From: Bacteroidales bacterium
GTDB lineage: Bacteria; Bacteroidota; Bacteroidia; Bacteroidales; UBA932
NCBI GenBank assembly: GCA_017443845.1
Contig: JAFSXX010000005.1
Span: 1-50,435, forward strand
DNA: 50,435 nucleotides
Reading direction: 5' to 3'
Numbering within the stretch: the first letter of the stretch is position 1; each line of letters opens with the position of its first letter. Below the pieces are notes generated by a model. That model did no database searches. It was not told the origin of the DNA and saw only the letters and a program-made list of their open reading frames with translations. Of this stretch, positions 40,806 to 49,541 are shown in pieces. Both the position numbers and the translations under genes were made by a program.

Positions 40806-41524
40806 CAGAGAATGCTGACGTGCCCAGGCACGTAACAATAATAATGGACGGCAACGGCCGCTGGGCCCGCCAGAAAGGCGGCGAGCGCCTGATGGGCCAC
40901 CGCAACGGAGTGACAAGCGTAAGGGAAGCCTGCGAGTTCGCGGTGGAGAAAGGGCTCGGATACCTGAGCCTCTACGCCTTTTCGGAGGAGAACTGGAACC
41001 GTCCGAAGGAGGAGGTCGAGGGGCTGATGGCCCTTATGGTCAAATCCATCCTCGAGGAACGCGAGACTTTCCGCAAGAACAATATCCGGTTCCGGGTGAT
41101 CGGCCACCGGGAGCGTCTGCCGGAGGATCTGCTCGCCAAGATCTCGATGGCCGAGGAGGAGACCGCCGGAAATACCGGCCTGACCCTCATCGTGATGCTC
41201 AGTTACAGCGGCAAGTGGGACATAGTCCAGGCCGCGTCCCGCTATGCCAAGGCCGCGGTCGAGGCTGCCGCGAGGGGGGAGGAGATCCCCGCCCTCGACG
41301 AGTCGCTCTTCAGCTCCTATCTCAGTACCGCCGGAATTCCCGATCCGGACCTTATGATCCGTACCAGCGGCGAACAGCGGATAAGCAATTATATGCTCTG
41401 GCAGTGTGCTTACACCGAATTTTATTTCACCGATGTCTTGTGGCCTGATTTTCGCAAATCAGACTTTGCCGCGGCGCTGGAAGCTTTCTCGCAGCGCGAC
41501 AGGCGATATGGTAAAATAAAGTAG
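40802..41524 (+). CDS. uppS: Undecaprenyl diphosphate synthase
   Basis: 240 residues. Cis-prenyltransferase motifs: HVTIIMDGNGRWARQKGGER (catalytic Asp), GHRNGVTSVREACEFAVEKG, LYAFSEENWNRPKEEV, and the C-terminal DLMIRTSGEQRISNYMLWQ. It makes the C55 lipid carrier for peptidoglycan and O-antigen. It is translationally coupled to nadK and followed by bamA. Confidence 0.96.
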   Translation: MTENADVPRHVTIIMDGNGRWARQKGGERLMGHRNGVTSVREACEFAVEKGLGYLSLYAFSEENWNRPKEEVEGLMALMVKSILEERETFRKNNIRFRVIGHRERLPEDLLAKISMAEEETAGNTGLTLIVMLSYSGKWDIVQAASRYAKAAVEAAARGEEIPALDESLFSSYLSTAGIPDPDLMIRTSGEQRISNYMLWQCAYTEFYFTDVLWPDFRKSDFAAALEAFSQRDRRYGKIK

Positions 41525-41544
41525 GTAATCCCAAAAATAAAGCA

Positions 41545-41552
41545 TACATTTG
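41545..41552 (+). promoter_or_regulatory. bamA promoter -7 box
   Basis: TACATTTG, a perfect match, starting 21 bp after the uppS stop and ending 24 nt before the bamA ATG. Confidence 0.5.
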
Positions 41553-41576
41553 CAGACTGTTTCGACCAATCCGAAA

Positions 41577-44144
41577 ATGAAGATACAAAGGGTTCTGATT
41601 CTTCTCCTTTTCCTCTTTCCGTCGTTCCTGCGGGCGCAGGAGGCGGAATCCGCAATTGATACCGTCAGGGGAAAGGTCTCGATGCCCGGACAGAATATAG
41701 TCGTGGATTATAACGCCCCCGCAACCTATGTGGTGGGCGGTCTCGATATAACGGGGCTCAAATATCTCTCCAAGAACCAGCTCACCGCAGTCCTGGGCTT
41801 TTCGGAAGGCAGTTCGATCACCGTTCCCGGCGAGGAGCTCTCCGAGGCCCTCAAGCGCATCTGGCTCCAGGGCGCCGCATCCGATATCGGCTTCTATGTC
41901 GACTCGATTGTCCCCACCGGCGATACCGCATTCTTTCGCCTCGCCATCACCGAGCTCCCCAGGGTTCTCAAATGGGACTACAAGGGGGCCAGAAAAGGGG
42001 AGAAGGACGACCTCAAGGACAGGCTGAACCTCCGCCGCGGAGGCCAGCTTTCCGAATATGTCAAGGAGTCCTCGGTCGACGTCATCAAGAAGTACTACAA
42101 GGAAAAGGGCTTCCTGAACGTGGCGGTCGATATCCTCGAGGAGCCCGACAGCATCATCAACAACGCCATCAAGGTGACCTTCGACATCCATAAGGGCGAC
42201 AAGGTCCGCATCAAGAAGATATCCTACGAGGGCAACGACGAGCTGGGCAAGTTCAAGCTCGACCGCTCGATGAAGAAGACCAAGGACAACTCCTGGTACA
42301 ACTTCTTCAACTCCAAGAAATTCAAGGAGGACGAGTACGACAACGACAAGAAGAGCCTCGTGGAGGCCTTCAACGAGCAGGGCTACCGCGACGCCAAGAT
42401 AGTGAAGGATTCCATCTACTACTTCGATGACGGCAAGATGGGCATCCACTTCGTGATGGACAAGGGAAAGAAGTACTACTTCCGCAACATTACCTGGACC
42501 GGCAACTCCAAATACACCGAAGAGGAACTCAACTCCGTGCTCCGCATCGAGAAGGGCTCCATCTACGATGTCGTCAATATGGAGCACAGGCTCTACGGCG
42601 GCGGCAAGGAGAACGACTTCACGATTTCCAAGCTCTACCGCGACCAGGGATACCTCTTCTTCAACGTGACTCCGGTCGAGCTCAACATCGACGGCGACTC
42701 GGTGGATGTGGAGATGCGTATGGTCGAGGGCAAGCCAGCCACCTTCAACAAGATCATCATCAACGGAAATACCATCACCAACGAGAAGGTGGTCCGCAGG
42801 GCGGTCTTCACCCGTCCCGGATATCTCTTCCGCCAGACCGATTTCGAGCGTTCGATCCGTGAGATTGCCTCGATGGGCAACTTCGACGCGGAGGCTGCGG
42901 CAGATCCTTCCCGCGGATACAGCATAATCCCCAACCAGCTCACCAATACGGTGGACATCGCCTACAATGTGGAGGAGAAGTCCAACTCCCAGCTGGAACT
43001 CTCCGGAGGATGGGGAAGCGGAATGTTCGTCGGAACGGTGGGCGTCAGCTTCAACAACTTCTCCGCCGCCAACATCTTCCGCAAGGAGAGCTGGAAGCCC
43101 GTCCCCCTGGGCGACGCGCAGCAGCTGGCCTTCAGGTTCCAGACCAACGGAAGGTACTACACGGCCCTTACCGCCAGCTTCGTGGAGCCCTGGCTCTTCG
43201 GCAAGAAGCCGACCCAGCTGAGTTTCTCCGCTTACTACACCAAGCAGACCAACTCCTACTTCTCCTATTATTATAATGTGCTCAACAGCGACCAGTATAT
43301 GGAGGTCTTCGGAGCGAGCCTCGGCCTGGGTGACCGCCTGGAGTGGCCTGACAACTACTTCGTGCTCTACAACCAGCTAGGATGGCAGTCCTACAGACTC
43401 AAGGACTGGAACTCCTATTTCATATACAATACCGGTATCTCGCACAACATAAGCTGGACCCTCAACCTCACCCGAAACTCCACCGACCAGATGCTCTACC
43501 CGCGTTCCGGTTCGGACTTCACTTTCGGAGTGCAGCTGACCCCGCCGTGGTCGATGATGAAGAAGGGCTGGAGGGATGTCGATTACAGCAATATGACGGT
43601 ACAGGAGCACTACAACTGGATAGAATATAACAAGTGGACCCTCAAGGGCGCCGTATATACCAGGCTCGTGGGCGACCTCGTGCTTATGGCCCGCGCACAG
43701 TTCGGATATCTGGGATACTACAACCGCAAGTGGGGTTACTCGCCCTTCGAAGGCTATATGGTCGGAGGCGACGGTATGTCGGGTTACAATATCTACGGTT
43801 CCGATATCATCGCCCTCCGCGGATACGAGAACTACTCGCTCACCCCGTACAAGAACGGCGTCTATAACGGTAATGTCTATGACAAGTTCACCGTCGAGCT
43901 CCGTTACCCCATCATCATGGAGCCTTCCTCCACGATATATGCGCTCGCATTCCTCGAGGGCGGTAACTGCTGGTCGAGCATCCAGGAGTTCAATCCCTTC
44001 CAGATCAAGCGAAGCGCCGGAGTGGGCGTACGCATTTACCTGCCGATCGTCGGCCTCCTGGGTATAGACTGGGGTTACGGCTTCGACGCGGCTACGGGCC
44101 AGGACAAGAGCCAGTTCCACTTTATGATAGGACAACAACTGTAA
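41577..44144 (+). CDS. bamA: Outer-membrane protein assembly factor BamA
   Basis: 855 residues from ATG 41577. Signal peptide of about 18 residues (ending LRAQ). Five POTRA domains lie between about 45 and 470 (YVVGGLDITGLKYLSKNQL; KKISYEGNDELGKFKLDRSM; RNITWTGNSKYTEEELNSVL; FNKIIINGNTITNEKVVRRA). The C-terminal 16-stranded barrel ends DKSQFHFMIGQQL and carries the loop-6 region near ALRGYENYSLTP. The final residue is Leu, not the usual Phe, so the beta-signal is slightly atypical. It inserts outer-membrane proteins with BamD. Confidence 0.95.
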   Translation: MKIQRVLILLLFLFPSFLRAQEAESAIDTVRGKVSMPGQNIVVDYNAPATYVVGGLDITGLKYLSKNQLTAVLGFSEGSSITVPGEELSEALKRIWLQGAASDIGFYVDSIVPTGDTAFFRLAITELPRVLKWDYKGARKGEKDDLKDRLNLRRGGQLSEYVKESSVDVIKKYYKEKGFLNVAVDILEEPDSIINNAIKVTFDIHKGDKVRIKKISYEGNDELGKFKLDRSMKKTKDNSWYNFFNSKKFKEDEYDNDKKSLVEAFNEQGYRDAKIVKDSIYYFDDGKMGIHFVMDKGKKYYFRNITWTGNSKYTEEELNSVLRIEKGSIYDVVNMEHRLYGGGKENDFTISKLYRDQGYLFFNVTPVELNIDGDSVDVEMRMVEGKPATFNKIIINGNTITNEKVVRRAVFTRPGYLFRQTDFERSIREIASMGNFDAEAAADPSRGYSIIPNQLTNTVDIAYNVEEKSNSQLELSGGWGSGMFVGTVGVSFNNFSAANIFRKESWKPVPLGDAQQLAFRFQTNGRYYTALTASFVEPWLFGKKPTQLSFSAYYTKQTNSYFSYYYNVLNSDQYMEVFGASLGLGDRLEWPDNYFVLYNQLGWQSYRLKDWNSYFIYNTGISHNISWTLNLTRNSTDQMLYPRSGSDFTFGVQLTPPWSMMKKGWRDVDYSNMTVQEHYNWIEYNKWTLKGAVYTRLVGDLVLMARAQFGYLGYYNRKWGYSPFEGYMVGGDGMSGYNIYGSDIIALRGYENYSLTPYKNGVYNGNVYDKFTVELRYPIIMEPSSTIYALAFLEGGNCWSSIQEFNPFQIKRSAGVGVRIYLPIVGLLGIDWGYGFDAATGQDKSQFHFMIGQQL

Positions 44145-44146
44145 AA

Positions 44147-44662
44147 ATGATGAATATGAAGAAATTGTTTTTTACCCTTGTTATCGCATTTGCCGCGATA
44201 CTTCCGGCAAGCGCGCAGAAAATCGGTTTCATCGATACGGATTCAGTCCTGAACGCCCTTCCGGACTATCAGGCTGCCGTCAAGAAACTTGACTCCCAGG
44301 CAGAGCAGTACCGCAACCAGCTCGATGCTGACCTCCAGGTAATCGAACAGATCTACAACGCATATCAGAACCAGAAGGCCAGGCTTACCACTTCGCAGCG
44401 TACCAATGTCGAGAACGACATCGTTTCGCGCGAGCAGCAGCTCCAGCAGAAGCAGGAGTCCTATTTCGGAACTGACGGCGTAATGGCCAAGAATTCCGAG
44501 AAACTCCTGGGCCCCATCCGCCAGCGCGTGGAGAAGGCCATTTCGCAATATGCGGCCTCGAACGGCTACTCGGTGGTCTTCGACCTTGCCGTAACCGGCG
44601 GAGTCGTCTATATGAAGGAAGCCGATGAGATTACAGGTGCAATTATCAAAATGCTAAAATAA
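44147..44662 (+). CDS. OmpH/Skp-like periplasmic chaperone (first of pair)
   Basis: 171 residues from ATG 44147; ATG 44156 gives the cleaner signal peptide (MKKLFFTLVIAFAAILPASA). The mature part begins QKIGFIDTDSVLNALPDYQA, the canonical Skp start, then a coiled coil rich in Gln/Lys (EQQLQQKQES), and ends GYSVVFDLAVTGGVVYMKEA. It protects barrels on their way to BamA, the gene 2 bp upstream. Confidence 0.88.
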   Translation: MMNMKKLFFTLVIAFAAILPASAQKIGFIDTDSVLNALPDYQAAVKKLDSQAEQYRNQLDADLQVIEQIYNAYQNQKARLTTSQRTNVENDIVSREQQLQQKQESYFGTDGVMAKNSEKLLGPIRQRVEKAISQYAASNGYSVVFDLAVTGGVVYMKEADEITGAIIKMLK

Positions 44663-44671
44663 ATACCGATT

Positions 44672-45244
44672 ATGAAAAAACTCACGTTTGCCATTCTGCT
44701 CCTCGCAGGCATTTCCGCCCTCGCCGGCGCGCAGAATCTCAAATTCGGACACATCAATTCCAGCGAACTGGTCTCCCTCATGACGGAGATGGACTCCGCG
44801 AGGGTCAAACTCCAGGCATACCAGGCCGACCTTGAAGAGACCCTTCAGGGCATGGAGGACGAGTACAATACCAAACTCACCGAGTATCAGCGCAAGAGCG
44901 CTACCTGGTCGGCAGCCGTAAAGGAAACCAAGGAGGCCGACATCCAGAGCCTCGTCCAGCGTATCCAGCAGTTCCAGCAGACCGCATCGCAGGATATGCA
45001 GCAGATGCAGCAGATATTGATGCAGCCTGTGGTCAAGAAGGCACAGGACGCCATCGAGAAGGTGGCCAAGGCCAACGGCCTCATCTATGTATTTGACACT
45101 TCCACCGGCGCTACAGTCTATTGCGACGATTCCCAGAGCATGGATCTCCTTCCCCTCGCAAAGAAGGAACTGGGAATCCCCGCTGAGAAGGTAGCTCCCT
45201 CGCAGCTGCCCGCACCCGGTGCGGCTACCCCCGCAGCCAAATAA
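44672..45244 (+). CDS. OmpH/Skp-like periplasmic chaperone (second of pair)
   Basis: 190 residues. Signal peptide of about 20 residues (ending LAGAQ), Skp core NLKFGHINSSELVSLMTEMD, coiled coil with VQRIQQFQQTASQDMQQMQQ, closing strand GLIYVFDTSTGATVY, and an Ala/Pro-rich C-terminal tail. It is a paralogue of the preceding gene. The bamA-ompH-ompH order is typical of Bacteroidetes; murI, which often follows, is displaced here by korAB-gdhA. Confidence 0.88.
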   Translation: MKKLTFAILLLAGISALAGAQNLKFGHINSSELVSLMTEMDSARVKLQAYQADLEETLQGMEDEYNTKLTEYQRKSATWSAAVKETKEADIQSLVQRIQQFQQTASQDMQQMQQILMQPVVKKAQDAIEKVAKANGLIYVFDTSTGATVYCDDSQSMDLLPLAKKELGIPAEKVAPSQLPAPGAATPAAK

Positions 45245-45283
45245 AAACTAAACCACTCAATACTTAACAACTAATCTAAAATT

Positions 45284-47116
45284 ATGCAACACAAAGTTAT
45301 TGACACTAACGATGTCGTAATCCGTTTTGCTGGTGACTCCGGAGATGGAATGCAGTTGACCGGTACTCTCTTCGCAGATGCTTCTGCGCTCTACGGCAAC
45401 GAAATTTCCACTTTCCCGGATTACCCTGCAGAAATCCGTGCTCCTCACGGCACAGTATCGGGCGTTTCCGGTTTCCAGGTACATATCGGCCAGAGCGGCG
45501 TTACCACTCCCGGTGACTTCGCAGACGCTCTCGTCGCTATGAACCCTGCAGCCCTCAAGGCCAACGCTAAATGGGCTAAACCCAACGCAACCATCATCAT
45601 CGATACTGATTCCTTCGACGAGGCTAACATCAAGCGTGCGGGATTCGAAACCGACGATCCCATTGCAGAACTCAAGATCGAGGACCGTACCATCGTGGCT
45701 GCGGCCATCACCTCGCTCACCAAGGAGAGCCTCAAAGACAGCGGCCTCAGCCTCAAGGACATGGAGCGTTGCAAGAATATGTTCACCCTGGGTATGGTGT
45801 TCTTCATGTTCAACCGTCCCCTCGAATATACCGACGCGTATCTCGTGAAGAAGTTCGGCAAGAAGAAACCCGAAATGGTGGAGATCAACAAGAAGGTCAT
45901 CCGCGACGGTTTCAACTATGCAGAGAACATCCAGGCTATCGCCAATACCTACACCATCGCACCTGCAAAGCAGGAGCCCGGCGTTTACCGCAACATCAAC
46001 GGTAACCAGGCTACCGCATGGGGTCTGATCGCAGCTTCCGAGAAGAGCGGTATTCCCTTGTTCTGCGGTTCTTACCCTATCACCCCCGCCACCAACATCC
46101 TCGAGGAGCTCGCTATCCACAAGAACCTCGGTGTCAAGACCGTTCAGTGCGAGGATGAGATCGCAGGTATCTGCACCGCAATCGGCGCATCCTTCGCAGG
46201 CAACCTGGCAGTGACCACCACTTCCGGCCCCGGTATCTCCCTCAAGAGCGAGGCTATGGGTCTCGCCATGATCACCGAGCTTCCGTTGGTCATCGTCGAC
46301 GTACAGCGCAGCGGCCCTTCGACCGGTATCCCTACCAAGACCGAGCAGACCGACCTCAACCAGGTCCTCTACGGCCGTAACGGTGAGTGCCCTATCTGCG
46401 TAGTCGCAGCACACTCCCCGAGCCACTGCTTCGATGCAGCTTTCTACGCTGCCAAGCTGGCTCTCGAGCACATGATGCCCGTCGTCCTCCTCTCCGAAGG
46501 TTTCCTCGGCAACGGTTCCGAGCCCTGGAAGATTCCTTCAATGAAGGATTATCCCGAGATCAAGGCTCCCGTCATCGACTCCTGCGAAGGCAAGTTCCAG
46601 CCCTTCAAGAGGAATCCCGAGACCATGGCACGCTACTGGGCAGTTCCCGGCAAGCCCGGCCTCGAGCACCGCGTCGGCGGTCTGGAGAAGAACACCGCCG
46701 GTGTCATCTCTTCCGACCCTGAGAATCACGCAAAGATGGTTGCAGAGCGCGCAGAGAAGGTTCAGCGCGTAGCCAACTACATCCCCGACCAGACTGTCCT
46801 CGGCCCCGCAAAGGGCGATACCCTCATCATCGGATGGGGCGGTACCTTCGGACATCTCCTTTCGGCATATCACGAACTCAAGAATGAAGGCAAGGATGTC
46901 GCTCTCACCCACTTCGACTACATCCTTCCTCTGCCTAAGAACACCGCGGAAATCTTCGCAAACTACAAAAACCTCGTAGTATGCGAGCTCAACAGCGGCC
47001 AGTTTGCCAACTACCTCAGGGCTAAGTTCCCTCAGTTCCAGTTCAAGCAGATCAACAAGGTACAGGGCCAGCCTTTCATCGTAAAGGAAATCGTTGACGG
47101 TATCAATAATCTTTAA
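45284..47116 (+). CDS. korA: 2-oxoacid:ferredoxin oxidoreductase, fused gamma-alpha subunit
   Basis: 610 residues. The N-terminal gamma part (about 1-190) begins VVIRFAGDSGDGMQLTGTLF. The alpha part (about 210-600) has GNQATAWGLIAASEKSGIPL, FCGSYPITPATNILEEL, QCEDEIAGICTAIGASFAG and TTTSGPGISLKSEAMGLA. With KorB it interconverts 2-oxoglutarate, CoA and ferredoxin with succinyl-CoA and CO2; the exact 2-oxoacid is inferred from similarity to KorAB. No delta ferredoxin-like subunit is present. The 39-bp leader has no G. Codon choice is richer in T/A third bases than in neighbours, as in highly expressed genes. Confidence 0.88.
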   Translation: MQHKVIDTNDVVIRFAGDSGDGMQLTGTLFADASALYGNEISTFPDYPAEIRAPHGTVSGVSGFQVHIGQSGVTTPGDFADALVAMNPAALKANAKWAKPNATIIIDTDSFDEANIKRAGFETDDPIAELKIEDRTIVAAAITSLTKESLKDSGLSLKDMERCKNMFTLGMVFFMFNRPLEYTDAYLVKKFGKKKPEMVEINKKVIRDGFNYAENIQAIANTYTIAPAKQEPGVYRNINGNQATAWGLIAASEKSGIPLFCGSYPITPATNILEELAIHKNLGVKTVQCEDEIAGICTAIGASFAGNLAVTTTSGPGISLKSEAMGLAMITELPLVIVDVQRSGPSTGIPTKTEQTDLNQVLYGRNGECPICVVAAHSPSHCFDAAFYAAKLALEHMMPVVLLSEGFLGNGSEPWKIPSMKDYPEIKAPVIDSCEGKFQPFKRNPETMARYWAVPGKPGLEHRVGGLEKNTAGVISSDPENHAKMVAERAEKVQRVANYIPDQTVLGPAKGDTLIIGWGGTFGHLLSAYHELKNEGKDVALTHFDYILPLPKNTAEIFANYKNLVVCELNSGQFANYLRAKFPQFQFKQINKVQGQPFIVKEIVDGINNL

Positions 47117-47132
47117 TCAGGAGGACAACACA

Positions 47133-48149
47133 ATGAAATATACAGCACAAGACTTCAAGAGCAACCAGGAGCCCCGTTGGTGCCCGGGTTGCGGTGACCA
47201 CGCCATCCTCGCAGCTCTCACAAGGGCTCTCCCTACCGTCTGCGAAGATCTCGGTTACAGCAAGGAAAGGGTAGTCGTCATCTCCGGTATCGGCTGCTCG
47301 TCCCGTCTCCCTTACTATGTGGATACTTACGGATTCCACAGCATCCACGGCCGTGCGATGCCGATCGCTACCGGCGTCAAGGTGGCAAACCCTACCCTCA
47401 GCGTCTGGGAGGCAACCGGTGACGGTGACGCCCTCGCTATCGGCGGCAACCACTTCATCCACGCTATCCGTCGTAACATCGACATCAACGTGATCCTCTT
47501 CAACAACCAGATCTACGGTCTGACCAAGGGACAGTATTCCCCGACCTCCAAGCTCGGACAGATCACCAAGACCTCTCCTTACGGAACAGTCGAGAATCCT
47601 TTCACTCCCGGTTCCCTCGTACTCGGCGCACGCGGCACCTTCTTCGCCCGCAGCCTCGATTCCGAGATGGTACTCAACCAGGAGATCTTCGTTGCAGCCG
47701 CAAAGCACGACGGATGCTCCATCTGCGAGATGCTGACCAACTGCGTCATCTTCAACGACGGCGCACACAGCCAGATCGCTGACCGCGAGGTCCGCGCAGA
47801 CCGCACCATCGTCCTCCGCCACGGCCAGCCCATGGTATTCGGCAAGGATAAGGACAAGGGTCTCATCCTCGAGCACGGCAAGCTGAAGGTGGTCAAGATC
47901 GGAGAGGACGGAATCACCGTCGACAAGCTCCTCGTCCACGACGCACACTGCGAGGATACCTCCATCCAGGCACAGCTCATCAATATGAAGTACCCCGACT
48001 TCCCGGTTGCACTCGGTGTCATCCGCGACGTCGCAGAGCCTACCTATGACGACCGCGTACGCGACCAGCTCGCAGAGGTCAAGGCTAAATCCCCTATCAC
48101 CTGCGTGGACGAACTCCTCAGGAGCGGTTCCACCTGGACTGTCAAATAA
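47133..48149 (+). CDS. korB: 2-oxoacid:ferredoxin oxidoreductase, beta subunit
   Basis: 338 residues from ATG 47133, preceded by a good Shine-Dalgarno GGAGG 11 bp upstream, rare in this window. Cysteines for the [4Fe-4S] cluster are in PRWCPGCGDH and GIGCSSR, plus one in EMLTNCVIF. The TPP site is GDGDALAIGGNH with NNQIYGLTKGQYSPTS. It forms the catalytic dimer with KorA, which ends 16 bp upstream. It supplies succinyl-CoA or, in reverse, fixes CO2 into 2-oxoglutarate for GdhA. Confidence 0.9.
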   Translation: MKYTAQDFKSNQEPRWCPGCGDHAILAALTRALPTVCEDLGYSKERVVVISGIGCSSRLPYYVDTYGFHSIHGRAMPIATGVKVANPTLSVWEATGDGDALAIGGNHFIHAIRRNIDINVILFNNQIYGLTKGQYSPTSKLGQITKTSPYGTVENPFTPGSLVLGARGTFFARSLDSEMVLNQEIFVAAAKHDGCSICEMLTNCVIFNDGAHSQIADREVRADRTIVLRHGQPMVFGKDKDKGLILEHGKLKVVKIGEDGITVDKLLVHDAHCEDTSIQAQLINMKYPDFPVALGVIRDVAEPTYDDRVRDQLAEVKAKSPITCVDELLRSGSTWTVK

Positions 48150-48179
48150 ACGACCATTTCAATCATCAATCAAAACAAA

Positions 48180-48187
48180 TACTTTTA
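48180..48187 (+). promoter_or_regulatory. Possible gdhA promoter -7 box
   Basis: TACTTTTA, one base off TAnnTTTG, 10 nt before the gdhA ATG, in a leader nearly free of G. gdhA could also be read through from korAB. Confidence 0.3.
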
Positions 48188-48197
48188 TCCTGTTATT

Positions 48198-49541
48198 ATG
48201 AAAGCAGCTGATATTATGGCGAAGCTTCGTGAGAAGCATGCTGAAGAGAAAGAGTTCCTCCAGGCAGCAGAGGAGGTCCTCGACTCTATCGAAGAAATCT
48301 ACAACCAGCATCCCGAGTTTGAGAAGGCACACATCGTCGAGCGTATCGTCGAGCCTGACCGCATCTTCACTTTCCGCGTAGCGTGGGTGGATGACAAAGG
48401 TGACGTCCAGGTCAACCTCGGATACCGTGTACAGTTCAACAGCGCGATCGGTCCCTACAAGGGCGGTCTCCGTTTCCACAAGGCAGTCAACCTCTCGATG
48501 CTGAAATTCCTCGGCTTCGAGCAGATCTTCAAGAACGCCCTCACAACCCTCCCTATGGGTGGCGCAAAGGGTGGTTCGGACTTCGACCCCGTCGGAAAGA
48601 GCGATGCTGAGATCATGCGTTTCTGCCAGGCATTCATGCTCGAGCTCTGGAAATGCATCGGTCCTGATACCGACGTTCCCGCAGGTGACGTAGGTGTCGG
48701 CGGTCGTGAGATCGGTTATATGTACGGTATGTACAAGAAGCTCGCCCGCGAGTACAATACTGGTGTCCTCACCGGTAAGGGTGCTACCTGGGGTGGCTCG
48801 ATCCTCCGTCCTGAGGCTACCGGTTTCGGCGCTCTCTACTTTGTCGAGAACCTCCTCAAGGAGCACGGCAAGGATATCAAGGGCAAGAAGGTCGCTCTCT
48901 CCGGCTTCGGCAACGTGGCTTGGGGTGCAGCTACCAAGACCAACCAGCTCGGCGGTAAGGTCGTAGCTATCTCCGGTCCTGACGGCGTCTGCGAACTTCC
49001 CGAAGGTATCACCGACGAAATGATCGACTACATGCTCGTTATGCGTTCCTCCAACCGTAACAAGGTTCAGGATATGGCTGACAAGTTCCCCGGCAAGGCT
49101 AAGTTCACCGCTGGCAAGAAGGCTTGGAGCGTTCCTTGCGACATCGCTCTCCCTTGCGCATTCCAGAACGAGCTCTCCGAGGACGACGCTAAGGAACTTA
49201 AGGCTAACGGCTGCTGGTGCTGCTGCGAGGGTTCGAACATGGGTTGCCAGCCCGGTGCTATCAAGTTCTTCCAGAACAACGGCGTTTACTTCGCTCCCGG
49301 TAAGGCTGTCAACGCAGGTGGCGTCGCTACCTCCGGCCTCGAGATGACCCAGAACGCAGCTCACCTTGGCTGGTCTGGCGAAGAGGTTGACGCTAAGCTT
49401 CACTGGATCATGAAGAGCATCCACGAGCAGTGCGTCAAGTACGGCCGCAAGGCTGACGGTACCATTGACTATGTCAAGGGTGCGAACATCGCCGGCTTCA
49501 TGAAGGTCGCTACCGCTATGGTTGAGCAGGGTATTATCTAA
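48198..49541 (+). CDS. gdhA: Glutamate dehydrogenase (hexameric, NADP-type)
   Basis: 447 residues, the standard length of the small hexameric enzyme. Substrate site: GPYKGGLRFHKAVNLSMLKF and the catalytic Lys in LPMGGAKGGSDFDP; then DVPAGDVGVGGREIGYMYG and the Rossmann motif ALSGFGNVAWGAA. It aminates 2-oxoglutarate to glutamate. NADP preference is inferred from similarity to GdhA. Codon usage is strongly biased to GGT, GCT and similar, consistent with very high expression. The stop overlaps the convergent murI stop by 3-4 bp; its terminator lies inside murI. Confidence 0.95.
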   Translation: MKAADIMAKLREKHAEEKEFLQAAEEVLDSIEEIYNQHPEFEKAHIVERIVEPDRIFTFRVAWVDDKGDVQVNLGYRVQFNSAIGPYKGGLRFHKAVNLSMLKFLGFEQIFKNALTTLPMGGAKGGSDFDPVGKSDAEIMRFCQAFMLELWKCIGPDTDVPAGDVGVGGREIGYMYGMYKKLAREYNTGVLTGKGATWGGSILRPEATGFGALYFVENLLKEHGKDIKGKKVALSGFGNVAWGAATKTNQLGGKVVAISGPDGVCELPEGITDEMIDYMLVMRSSNRNKVQDMADKFPGKAKFTAGKKAWSVPCDIALPCAFQNELSEDDAKELKANGCWCCCEGSNMGCQPGAIKFFQNNGVYFAPGKAVNAGGVATSGLEMTQNAAHLGWSGEEVDAKLHWIMKSIHEQCVKYGRKADGTIDYVKGANIAGFMKVATAMVEQGII

